From the NCBI GenBank assembly GCA_009192285.1, contig WBVU01000011.1, forward strand, positions 1-64,000: a stretch of DNA of 64,000 nucleotides. Reading direction: 5' to 3'. A model generated the notes under the pieces. That model worked only from the letters and a program-made list of their open reading frames with translations, searched no databases and was not told the DNA's origin. The position numbers and the translations under genes are program-made. How positions within the stretch are numbered: the first letter of the stretch is position 1; every line of letters starts with the position of its first letter. Source of the DNA: Morchella semilibera (taxonomy: Eukaryota > Ascomycota > Pezizomycetes > Pezizales > Morchellaceae). Below are positions 11,950 to 23,178 of the stretch, piece by piece.

Positions 11950-13719
11950 TCACCGCTGGCATTCAATCGGTATCGGATTAAACCAACTAAACACACAATG
12001 CGGATCCCACTCTTTCTTGAGCTTCTTCAGCTTCTCCTGGCGCCACTCGTCATACCCATACATTGCGCCAAAGCCCTCGGTGCCGGTCGCATAGTTCATG
12101 TACAGCGCTGGGCGCGGAAACCCGCTGCCCGCATGCATGATTGACATGGCCTCAAAAAGCCAGTCCTCAGCCTCATCCGCCCGCGCATCATCCGTATACC
12201 CCGCATTCATCAACCTATCAACCCACATATTAGCAACTCCCCGTGGTCAAAACCAGTTAGGGAAGGTGGGGGGGGAGGACATACACAACGGCGTTCTCAG
12301 CACGCCACGGATACGCCGTGCTGTCGGGGTCAACCTTCTGCACGGCCTTGACTGAGTACGACTCAAAGATCATCCTGGCGGCGGCCGCGCCCGGCCTGGC
12401 TGCGAAGTTCTTATACTTCTCAAACACCTCCAGGATTGCCGTGGTGTTGTAGCGCGTCGTTGCCACTCCTGCAATGCGCTTCCGCGCGCGGTTGCCGCAC
12501 GCAAAGTCGCCCGTGCCAGTGAGGCCGCGGCCGTTAACGGATGCCCACGGGAGCACCGCCTCGATGGAGGAGATGTAGGGGATGTGGCCAAAGGCAGAGG
12601 CAAATTGCGCCTTTGCGGCGGCTTCAGGCTCAGAGGAGACAAAGTTCAGGACCATTCGCGGCTGCGAGCATTATCAGTATATATATGATTGACTATGTTT
12701 TGGAGAGACCAACAGTGCTAGTATTAGTGTCCATCAAGACATTGAGCAGTGCACTGTAATCGGCCGGAACTTTAAAATTGTTCATGGCCTCAAACATCTC
12801 GGCCATATAAACGGTATCGTACGCTTTATTCGTCGTGTATTGCATTCCCCCGTTTGCGGCGTCGTAAATCTTGTATGTAGCCTCCGTGACAATACCGAAA
12901 TTATGGCCCGCACCACGCAGCGCCCAAAACAAGTCCGGGTGCGAGTTTTCCGAGACGGTGATCACCTCGCCCTTGGCCGTGGTCAGGCGGACAGACAGGA
13001 TATTGTCCGCCATGAGCCCGTGGCGGCCCTGCAGACGGCCATGCCCGCCGCCGAGAGAGGCGCCCAGAAAGCCAACGCAATCGCACGTTCCGGTGGCTGT
13101 GATGGTTAGTGAGGACCTGGCTAGAGGCGTCATATTGAATCGAGTGTGCACGTATGTACTCACTTGTTTCCTTCCCGACGGCTTGCAGCGCGGGCATGAG
13201 ATCCCCGACACTGATTCCGCCCCCGACGGTCACGGTGTTGGCCTGGGTGTCAATGGTGATGTTTCTGAGTGTGGAGATGTCGATCATGATTGCGTTGTGG
13301 GTACGGGCGAGGGTCCGGGACCAGGCATGGCGGCGGTTCCCAGCGAGGATCTCACGGGAGTGTGAATTTGCATACTTGATCTATCGAGAGCGTCAGTAAT
13401 TATAATGCTACCTGTGCGCGCGGGAGGCGATCAATTCCCGGGGGGACCCTACGATAACAGCGACATCTTCGGGGGTGCCGACGCTGATGAAGGCACTGAT
13501 ATCTGGGACTGAGGTCCGCGAGTAGCGGATCGTCAATTCTTCAAACTGGGTTCTGTTGGTCATGCTGCGCATGTAGATGCGCGCCTTTGGGGAGAGGAGC
13601 GGGGCCAGATCGGTGTCTGTAGTGTCATGACCATACTGATCGGAGTTACATGTCTGGCCATGGGCCCCGGCGAAGAGAGCCACAGCAGCTGTAGCAAGGA
13701 CGGCTGCAAAGAACCTCAT
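11950..13719 (-). CDS. Secreted FAD-linked oxidase, berberine bridge enzyme-like
   Basis: Five exons (13719-13453, 13380-13164, 13096-12714, 12661-12285, 12214-11950; introns 72, 67, 52 and 70 bp) give a 502-residue protein, the usual size. The start MRFFAAVLATAAVALFAGAH is a signal peptide of about 21 residues. It then shows the FAD_binding_4 fold: ISVGTPEDVAVI, the flavin-linking His within NRRHAW (about residue 107), VTVGGGISVGDL, and TGTCDCVGFLGASLGGGHGR, where a Cys near residue 166-168 would make the second flavin bond of bicovalent members. VSENSHPDLFWALRGAGHNF follows. The C-terminal BBE domain is recognisable at MNYATGTEGFGAMYG and ends near FSWFNPIP. Such enzymes oxidise sugars or small aromatic and alkaloid substrates outside the cell; the substrate cannot be told here. 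The usual SGGHSW around the His is changed to NRRHAW. The donor of intron 1 (GTAGGG) is the weakest junction. Confidence 0.88.
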
Positions 13720-14229
13720 ATTGGCGGGCAAAGTGATTGATAGTTAATTGAAGGAAGACTGGGGGAGCACCGCTGTAAGATATATCAGTACAGTATACCA
13801 GCTAGTTCCCCCCATCTGCACTCTGCCCGAGATGTGCTTGAGACATTGTAAGTATTCATAGAGTAGGTACGTGGATTGTTGAGCCCACCCAGGCTGAAGA
13901 GATCTGATACAAAGCGGCAGATCATTGGCAGGGCAGAAGAGGGCCACCCCCAATCATTGGCTGGCTGCGACTGCGCGCCTGGCCAATTACAAGCAGGTGC
14001 CCCTACTAATTGTCCCAACGCGGCAGAGCCTGGCTGTCTAGCATTCCCGTGTTGGTGAGGGGAATACACAACACGAGTAGGTATTTCTCCATTTGTGCCA
14101 CGGCATTCTCTCCCGTGTGAGTCCAGCCCACAAGTTTGTAATAGACTCGTAGGGTACTTTGCGGTTACACGCGAGGAGCAGGCAAAACTAGAGTACTCTA
14201 CGTACTCTAGGCACTCGGAGTTTTTTTAC

Positions 14230-14320
14230 GTTTCCGAACTGGACTAGGCCTGCATACAGGTGTAAATCGTGCTTGGCAACTGGATTGCGGTGGTATGCAG
14301 ACCCAGTCCAGTTCGGAAAC
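14230..14320. repeat. Foldback element with 28-bp arms
   Basis: Bases 14230-14257 match the reverse complement of 14293-14320 at 26 of 28 positions; the outer 16 (GTTTCCGAACTGGACT) are identical. The loop is about 35 bases. It could form a hairpin or be a very short MITE. Confidence 0.75.
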
Positions 14321-14511
14321 ATTGGAAAACTACAAGTATGTACATGTATACGTAGAGTACATACATATGTACATGCATGCAGTCAGCAGCGAGGATATAC
14401 CCTTAGATATATAGCGCCTGGCCTGGGCGATCTGCGAGATGCACGGCATAGTCTGGATTTCACTCTGTGTTTGTGAACCAGAGTGACACTGATCGAGCCC
14501 TCACAGAAGGA

Positions 14512-14632
14512 AGTACTGTCGTTCACGGGGTATTGGTTGACGGATTGCGGGCAAAACCTGGCTTGGCTGTCTCTCTTTTGGCTTGTTCCGTCAACACCCA
14601 GTGTCCGTCAACACCCAGTGAACGACAGTACT
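14512..14632. mobile_element. 121-bp MITE-like element with an internal duplication
   Basis: The outer bases AGTACTGTCGTTCAC are inverted at the two ends (14512 onward and 14632 backward). Inside the right arm a 17-base unit beginning CCGTCAACACCCAGTG is repeated twice in direct orientation. There is no coding capacity and no clear target-site duplication. Confidence 0.65.
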
Positions 14633-15697
14633 ACACATGTGACATCGTGGGGTAGCGGGTTGGGTAATATATGTGCGTGGATCTTCAGCCTGGGATGTCT
14701 CACCTCCACTCGAAGAATCCTTTTAATGCCTAGACAGCCGAGCCGTTGCTCACTGCGGTGTCTGGTGGATGCCGTCAGTCAATACTCTACCTACGGGTTG
14801 GGTGTACCTATGTACCTAATCGATACCTGGCGATGGCGCTGAGACTCAGGCGTCGACAGACTAACCCCCACTGACTGTAATGCTTGAAGTTTCTAGAGTA
14901 ATACTCTAGATGTAGTCGTGATGTAAATAGTAAATAATGTTACAAGCTGGGCCTGACAATCACAAACGTCGATCCAAAAAATCACAATGGGATGAAATCG
15001 TCAAATTCGCAGCCTGGACCGTGCACGCACTGAGTTGGGTCGATAATAACCATTGAGCCAATCAAAATAGCTGTTAGCCGCCTCCTTAAGCTACGTAGTA
15101 TTAGCTCAAACAGACAAGCTGACGATTTCATCTGTATAAGGGATAGCTACAACGGTAAATCGGGTAGTGCATTTCTATGAGATCGTTCAACTCGACTATC
15201 CTCTTGCCCAATTTCTCATATTGCATATGTGTCTTACCCGTCCTTCAGCCTCAAATCATAATTGATACAAATGATCACTTCTAAGGCTAATCAGCAGTGT
15301 CGTTCAGAAGCCTCTAGCCGGAGATATCCGCGCCCAGTGGGGAAACTGTATTAGGCCCTTTAAAAGAATCCAGAGCCTTTTCCTACTTGTGCGATTGGGT
15401 TTATGGAGATAGGCACCAATCAGGTTACCGGGAAAACGCAAAGGGCAAACCAGGGTAGTATTTGCTCATCAAGATGCAACAGGTCGTGCATCTAGGTAAG
15501 ATATGATGTCTGTTGACCGCCGCCGTGGTTGCAAAAGTCTCGGGGGATTGCCAAGGCTGTCTTCCACGCTATCTTGGGCTGAGATTCTATTAATCGCCTG
15601 ACCATGCCACTCCTTTAGAGGTGGTGATCTCCAGCCTTTTGCCTTGGTAATCCCCGTGTTGCGGTATGTACTACCAGGTTCTTCATACTTTGGGCAA

Positions 15698-15931
15698 ACC
15701 TCTCTTCATGGGGTATGGCTCTCACGGGGGTGTGGTACATCGACCAGGAGCGTCGGGAACGACCTCACAGGATTCAAGGAAAATCAACAGAAATACTTAT
15801 TATACATAGAATTCTATTCATGTATTGAATTTATCAATTTGCCTTCTATGTGCCCTCTGTGGCCAATCTTGGTGTTATTAGGCGTTGCACCATAGTTACC
15901 CCCGTGAGAACCATACCCCCCGTGAAGAGGT
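15698..15931. mobile_element. MITE-like element with inverted ends of about 34 bp
   Basis: The left end (15698-15731) and the reverse complement of the right end (15897-15931) both read ACCTCT...GGGGTATGG.TCTCACGGGGGT, with small gaps and a few substitutions. The interior of about 165 bases is AT-rich and non-coding. Confidence 0.65.
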
Positions 15932-16352
15932 CTACTCAAGATAGATGAAATGGGTGCAGCAGACTTACAAGCCCTGTAAACCTAGGTAAGTTTGTAACTT
16001 TCGTTGATCCAACAGTGGAGGCAGCCCGGTCATCGCAAACAAAACAAAACGGTTCTAGATATATAACTGAACGGGAGCTCGACTTTGTCTGCGGTCCTGT
16101 TCCGCCTCAAGGATCTTCCGGTCAAGTAGAATCATTCCAACGGCTCTAAAGAATTTCTATTATGGGATAAGAAGTAGATTGGGCAAAGTTCCATGCTGAG
16201 AAAGTAATTTAGACTCAATGGCAGAGGTCGGCATGGGAAATGTTTTTTCTGACAAATGTGTTGAATACAACTAGAACCCGGGCGGAACGGAATCTCCAAA
16301 CACGAGCCCGCTCCAGCTCGCTGCCTGTGGTGTGTACCGTGTGTGTGTGGGC

Positions 16353-16365
16353 GGGGGGGGGGGGG
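16353..16365. repeat. Poly-G tract, 13 bases
   Basis: Uninterrupted run of 13 G following a short GT repeat. Confidence 0.9.
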
Positions 16366-17850
16366 CCGCTGCCTGCCTGCCACCTATTCCCCCGGACCCG
16401 ACACCCCCAGAAGGCCCCGAACAAAAGCATCTTCGCAACAGAGGCCGGAATTTGGGCTTGCTCTGCCCTATCCATTTCCTCGAAACTGCCATTAATAGAT
16501 ATCATAAGATTTTAGCGGGAAGTTGCGTAAGTACTTCACTATTATTAGACTCCGCTATGTTGTTTTATCATTACCGACTACCCTATACCGACCCGTATAA
16601 CCGTTTTCATCCCGCGACTTACGGTCAGCAACCCGGCGAATATGCAAAGAAGCAGTTTTCATCTTCTTTGTATACAGAGAAGACTATGACGTAGGAGGAG
16701 TTAGAGGTTAGTGAGAGAGGGATTTTGGTATCTGATAGGAACAATTACTAGTCTCTTTGTTCGACATGTTAAAGACAACCACCGAGTCATCCAGTTAACA
16801 GCGCATAACGACAATGAAAATCATCCGGAAGCCATACATAGCGGATGTGGGTCTATACTCCGCTCAAACGAGCAATGTCCTCCAACAGGTGATATCAGTG
16901 AGTCTCTGTACTAATGTCCAAGTGCGTTTACCCATCTCCTAGTAACCCGCGCTCTAATAGTTGTCCGCTTGTAGACACCTCTCTCCCTCCTCCAATCCCT
17001 CCACCACCCTTGATTGTTGCCTGTTCCAAGTCCCCGGATGCTGCTGCCCCGTGCTCTCCTGGCGTCGGGTAAGCGCTAACCACTGTTAACTTGCGGGCTG
17101 TAATTATAACTCCTCTCTCCATAGAGCTACAGATATAGAGCTTTTTCCCTTCAACCTCATACCAGAGATCTATAACTTTTCTTCTATTCCCTGCTGACCT
17201 TCAGAATCAACCAGTTATATTATTAATTCACGGCTGTGACCATTCCCGTAGTCTCCTTGCTACCATCGACCCGTTTTGCTTACAGCAGCAGTATATTATG
17301 CGGCTTGAGTAGCTAACATGTCCGGAAACCCCAGACGGAGAAATAGATATCACGACACAATTCCATTACGGGTTCTCCTTTGTCCTATAAGCAGTTCCGT
17401 CTCTCTAACTCTTGAATATACTTGATCACTAACCATAGCTAGCTCGATACGCTCCAAGTCAAGATTAGTAATCCGGTCACAATGACAGTATCCAATATCA
17501 ATATCCAATATGCCGGCAAACCTCCGCCCCACCCCCCGAAGCCCTTCCTTACAAACCTTACCCGTCCCTAGGCCCACACTACCCCCGCCGCCCCCCACTA
17601 GGGGTGAGCTTTGCTCCGTAGCTAGGCCGTTCGCCGTCAGCGCTTCAGCATTATACACCACCCCCGCAAGCTGGATGTTTGAAGCCTTACCATAGTAGGG
17701 GCCAGTCCGCGTGGAAACTGGTTCAGTGGCGGAAGCCAGGCTTGCAATAAGCACAGGACCGGGTCGGGATGGCGACTTAGACTTATGTCGGGGCGGGAAT
17801 CGTGCCCCAAGTATGTTGTGGAACTTGTGGTTGTGGTTACCAGCAAAGAA

Positions 17851-17879
17851 TAGGGTTAGGGTTAGGGTTAGGGTTAGGG
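17851..17879 (+). repeat. Interstitial telomeric tract of canonical TTAGGG units
   Basis: TAGGG followed by four exact TTAGGG units in G-rich orientation, about 17.9 kb from the chromosome end. This unit differs from the terminal TTAGTTAGGG unit. The short perfect tract could be a relic of a healed break or of an earlier chromosome end. Confidence 0.9.
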
Positions 17880-18652
17880 ATGGGATTATGATTCTATAGA
17901 GTGCGTCTTTTGAGGTGTTCTGACCTATTCACCAGCACGGCCATTAAACGGATACCCGCCCAATGGGTATCAAAATTTCCCGGATGTTCATCGTATGGGT
18001 AGCCCATCAAGCGGATGGTTCTATTATCCCTTTTGAAAAGACATAGCAGCGCGCCCTGAGCCAAAAGTATTTAGTGATGGGTATAGGTTTGATGCACTGG
18101 AGTTTTGAACCCAGCTTTAGGCTCCAGCAGGTCAAATGGTAGCCCTCTTGTTGACGAACTCATGCTCATGGAAAAGGCTCGATCTTGGGCTATCTAAAAA
18201 AGCAACCTTTCTGTTAATAGAAAGTCTATTCCTAGAAAACTCGAGCCCATGCCAGAGCCCTAGGTGAAGCCTAGAATACCTTGAACCTTCACCACTATCC
18301 GAGCCAACTCCAGCCCTAGGGGCCAAGCTCCAATTCTATAAGAACCGGCAACTCTGATCAGACTAGGAGGCTGCAAATGCTCGGAACTATTGGTTATAGA
18401 GACTGGGGTGTTATAAGGCGATTCACTCTCCTCACCACCTTATATTATATCGTTCTCGGAGCGGAACCCAAGTTCACCGTTCTGAGATGGAAGGCCTATC
18501 TCTGCTTTGATATTAGTGGATGATACCTAAATAGCCGCTCGCCCGGACGCCAGAAGATGGCCAAAGAAACATCCATGTTCTCGAACTAGAATTTGCGCGG
18601 AGAATGCACCTAATCATACACCTCAAATCGAAGACGGTCGTAATAGCTCAGG

Positions 18653-21145
18653 GCCAAGGACATCGATGGCCCGGCCCAGGCAGGAAACTGGGGCCGGCCT
18701 GGCCCAAGACAAATAGCCCGGGCTTCCACGATACGGGTGTTCGTCACAATTCGGGTTAATGTTTTCAAGATAGAAGTAAATAAGATCAAAAATGCTACAT
18801 TCTACCCTTACTCTTGAGGAATATATAAGTATCTGTTCATCTTGCCTCTAGTAGTAGGAAAGATCTATATGTCATGGAAGAACCGCTAAGTTTAGATGGA
18901 TAACTTTGAAGTCTAGGCCTGCCCATTTAGCCCGGGCTGAATATTAGCCCCCGCCCGGCCTGGCCCATCAAATAAAATCTGGAGCCCGGCCTGGCCCGCC
19001 TAAAAACAGCCCAGGCAGCCCATCTCAACCCGCCGCCGATTGACGCCCTTGAGCACGGGCGTATCACCTACCAGGGACAACAATATGCTGGGTCGGCGTA
19101 CTGGCATAGATTCTTGAATATTTGCTTGTTTATCAGCGCCACGTGGGTGACATTTAGGCCCTGGCTTTTGAGAGGGGAAGCACCTAACCAAACCGCGGAG
19201 TTTTGAAAAAGGAACTTACCTCTATGGCATATTGGTCTTGCTATTTATTTTGCTAGATACAGATTGTAGAGATAGCTGCCGGCTTTATACTGTTAGTACT
19301 ATCGGTTATATTCCATGGTAATAGTTGGGTCTAGATGCCTTATGAATTAGGAATCATTTTGACCTCATCCGATACACCGTATCCCCTATTCGATATTGTC
19401 TCCAACCCATCAGTCCTGGTAGATAGGAAGACTTTCTAACCGGTTACAACTTCCTCCAAGCGGCTACCCTCAGGGGGAAAAGGTCAATGGTCGAACTCAT
19501 TGTTTCCCACGGGGGGTGTTCGCAACGGGGCAGTCCGTCGGTCCTAGAGGGGGAAGAGGTGTCCTTATATAACTGATAGTCAAAACAAGCCTTCAATAGT
19601 TTAAACTCTGAAAAAAATGAGTTTTCACTAGCGTAAACCTCAAAACAACGTACCTAAAAAATAGTCATTTGGCTAAATAGCTTCCTAGTAATATATTCAC
19701 GGGCGCAGGCGAGTCAAAGCTGACTTCATCGCTTTTCTAAATGACTTCATTACCTCAAGTAGTCTCTTAGAGCTCACGGTTAATACAGCTAGAACTAAAC
19801 TAACTAAATTAAGGTTGGAAGTAGCGAACTCGACCCCTCTGGTTCTTGGGGCGGTCAAGCACATTGCTGTCCGAAGCTAGATGTAGTGGGATCAGGTAGT
19901 CAACCTCAATCCGTGAATATGGACATTACGTAAATGGTGTGATATCCTATGTCCGTTGTTCCTTGCCTATGCAAACATCTCCCTCATCCACCGCCTGTTT
20001 GTATATATTTTCCATTGTCCCTCCTTTCTACTGCCTCAAACTATTACCCCTCTCCACAATGTACGATTTCCATATATAGACTAAAATCACTCATTATTTA
20101 AAGATTTACATTTCTACCACCGTCTTTTAACTTTTCAAGGATCTTAGATCTATATCCCATTACCTTCTCTTGGGCTATCGATCCCAGGCGCGATACCTTG
20201 ATAATTGGAGATCAACGTCACCACAAACACCTTGTCAATACAGTCACTCCTAAGTGGGACAAAGGGGCTTTTGAGCAGGGCAACTAGCTGTCTTAATGGA
20301 TGGCCGCCGCGTTTGCGCTTCATAGTGGATAGGACGCTCTTATGAACCAGATAAAACATGCCACTCGATGACAAAATCCTTGTGGAAAAGAAAGGTACAG
20401 TTACAGACAGGCTTTTTAATGGGCTAAACTGGTCGGTGTTTGGCCGCTGCCGTGGCCGTGGCCAGGACCGGTCATGAACAAATAATGTATGGGCATTCTG
20501 GTTGTATTTCTTAAGCCTGATCATGAAGGAGACAAAAACTATTTCTCTAGCAATGTTGGGCCTTGTTTGCTCAATTCACCTCTTCTCACTCGAGGTTTCT
20601 GGTCTTAAGTTTGCCCATATATTATCTGCCTTAACCGGTCTAGAATACCGCCAACTAGCCCAACCCATAAAAGTCAAAGCCCAGCCTCTCGCCCATGTAT
20701 TTAGACCGGTCTAGCCCATATATATGCCCGCCCACTAAGGAGCGTGGTTACAGGGGCCCCTTGGGTGACGCTACTCGGAGTCTGGCACTCAAGGACATCA
20801 ATGGGCCATGGGTTGAGGTGCGTCGCCGGGGCCCTGGATTTCTTTGATGGGCCGAGCCAGGCGGAGACTGATATTTAGCCCGGGTTGAATAGGCAGGCCG
20901 GTGCTTCAAGGTGTCCATACAATCTTAGTAGTTCTTGATATCTAGATATTTTCTACAGTAAGAGACAAGATAAATGAAATCCTTATATTTCCTATCATAG
21001 GTGAAAGGTTAAATTGTGGCATTCTCGATCCTATCTAGGATAATCTCATGAACATCAGTTCGCATTGTGATGAATGCCCCTATTTGTGGGGGCCTAGGCC
21101 ATAATTTGAATAGCATGGGCCGAGCCAGGCAGACCCCATATTCCA
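18653..21145. repeat. Degenerate GC-rich repeat family
   Basis: At least four related blocks built on GCCCGGGCT and GGCCTGGCCC words occur at about 18653-18740, 18915-19020, 20785-20905 and 21085-21145, with a weaker AT-shifted relative at 20590-20730. The block at 18915 aligns with the reverse complement of the block ending at 20905. The blocks at 18655 and 20789 share CAAGGACATC in direct orientation. No open frame links them. They look like scattered copies of one short palindromic element, some partly inside each other. Confidence 0.55.
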
Positions 21146-22054
21146 GCCCCGGCTGGCGTATTAATACTGGTGTCTTTGTCTGGCACCACATATTTCAACT
21201 AGCTCGTTGCTCGTGTCGTCTCTGGAAATAAACATAGCCATAGTATCGTCCTGTCCCTTATGGGATACACTGAGGCGAGATCCAATATTTCAATCACGCA
21301 AGTAACGTGTGCTGCTTGGGCTAGGAGATAGCCCACGATATGCTTATAACCCCATTTGCTGCTGTCTATATCGTGTTACCATATTTTGTGCCCAGTACAC
21401 CTATACCGACGCCATAAAGCTCAAGCAATGTATACTATTCGATTCCTATCCCGCTGCCAGCCCACTAGGCAGGACGCATTTATATCGGCCCAATTCGAAT
21501 GGAATATTGTTGTATGTTGGTGCTACCAGGTCTACACCCCACCAGTATTTCGGAGCCGTATTACCCACCTGGTGTGTCTAGTTCTACATCCTTTAAAAGT
21601 GCCAGCTCTATCACAGGTTGATTACCTCAATAGGTAGCTGACTGGAGGGCATTCCCATCGATATTGTGGGAAATATCCACAACAGCCACTACGGGACTGA
21701 GCAGGTTCGCGCGCTTCATTGTTCTCCCTAACATGCAGACACCAACGAACTGGGAGACCCTCCGTAGAGACATCTGGGTAGACTGCACTGCATAATAGAA
21801 GATCCGGCGTACTTCTATCCGGCGCTTATTTCGGCTGCCTGTAGAGCTGAGTGGTTCTTCCCCAGCCTAAGGGAACTGACCTCTGCTTCCCTTCTGACTA
21901 GCATAGGGAAATATATAACGACCGGTTAGGCCTGAGTCGGTTGATGGAATTTGAAGGGCGCCTTCGCATTTTCCCGCCCCTGCCTTTACGTTTACATTGG
22001 CACCACTGAGATATTCTACTACCTCACTCCTGCAGTAGAGATTATGGTATGCGG

Positions 22055-22980
22055 CTATGGGAGTGGGCTATGTAGCCTACTAGTCACGTTCGCATCGGCG
22101 CCGTTTTTAATTAGCAGAGCCACCACACCGGCATTTCCCAGGCGTATGCACCCTAGAGCGGGCTTGAGAAATCCCCCTCTTCTATAGATGCCGGCGTCAC
22201 TATCAAGCATGAGCTGCAGTGCCTCCGCATCCATCCCCCACGGGCACATGCCCCACATACCACGGGCCAAAAAGTATGGGCGTGCCGACCGAGAGACCTT
22301 TCGCAGGAAATACATACAGTATAACCTCCTTACTGGCCAGGGAAGCTGGGGATTGAGATACAGCGGCATTGAGGGCGTTCCCATAGATCGTGCTATAGCT
22401 GCTGTCCAGCACACCCATATTCCCCCTACCTGCCTGCTCAATGAATCCCATCTTTCCGCTCTGTGCCGTATCATCGAGCCTATTCACCTAGCACCCCGAT
22501 CCGGTGAAGACTGGGTCGTCCATATGGGCTAGAAGGGCACGAGACGCCCCAACACCATCATCCCTCGTCATGTCAGCGCCAGTCGTAGCCGCCTGCCAAT
22601 TGCGGGGTAAGATGATTTCGTCTTATTACTGAGTCGATCTATCAGATCTTGGCGGAGGCCGTACCGGGGGGATATTCAACCAGTGTAGTCTTCCCATGCG
22701 TAGAGGGGTCCAATAGAAGCTCCGCCAGGTCCTCCAACTGTCTCTCCCATATGTCCAAAAGCAATTCAATCTCCCCCGCCGAGCCTTCCACCGCCGAAAT
22801 TTCTAATACCAGTACAAGCTGTTGCACAAAGCAAACCGAGCGTAAGTGATTGGCGTAAACTGAGATGTATAGGTATAGGGTTCCAAATCTTGCACGGATC
22901 ATAGGTGGGGATGGAACATCGCGGCTGCTGTACACGATCGATAACCCATGATAGGCCGCCAACGATACCGGCATGTACTA
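22055..22980 (-). pseudogene. Ankyrin-repeat protein remnant
   Basis: Ankyrin-type segments appear in more than one minus-strand frame. Near 22970 VSLAAYHG and further along ISAVEGSAGEIELLLD are in one frame. TIYGNALNAAVSQ, matching the fungal YGNALQAA ankyrin signature, is in a second. LGNAGVVALLIKNGADANV, a clear repeat second half, lies at 22234-22055 in a third. The stop-free pieces cannot be joined without frameshifts, so this is a decayed gene. A further degenerate YGNAL-like copy may lie near 21640-21660. Fungal ankyrin proteins of this style are often the C-termini of NACHT or NLR-like proteins, but no NTPase domain is visible. Confidence 0.55.
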
Positions 22981-23159
22981 GCTAGAGTGCTAGGAAAGTG
23001 CAGCCACACGCATTTTTCTTGCATGCCCTTACCCTAAGGTCCATGCCCCTCCCCAATCCGAGCCATGCCTATGATCATGAGATATAATGATACTGATGAT
23101 ACCGATGATAAACCACGTACTTGCTAAAGTAGTCACCATGCCAGAAGATAATGCCCCGT

Positions 23160-23178
23160 CCCCCCCCCCCGGGGGGGG
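23160..23178. repeat. Abutting poly-C and poly-G tracts
   Basis: Eleven C directly followed by eight G, forming a perfect homopolymeric palindrome able to fold on itself. Confidence 0.85.

Larger units (their letters stand above)
13720..22054. other. Long gene-poor, repeat-rich stretch
   Basis: No open frame here can be tied to a family. The longest with an ATG (20524-20150, minus, 124 codons) shows nothing recognisable. The stretch instead contains foldback elements (14230-14320, 14512-14632, 15698-15931), a 13-base poly-G tract (16353-16365), an interstitial telomeric tract (17851-17879) and a GC-rich repeat family (18653-21145). Confidence 0.5.

Noticed and set aside
12871-13365. Plus-strand open frame of 164 codons
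   Set aside because: Lies antisense to the oxidase exons, whose GC-rich codons create it; shadow of the real gene.
18100-18160. Minus-strand B-box-like GGGTTCAAAACTCC
   Set aside because: T-stem pairs only partly and no A-box is found upstream.
20150-20524. Minus-strand ATG-started frame of 124 codons
   Set aside because: No recognisable domain and it sits in the degenerate repeat field; too weak to call a gene.
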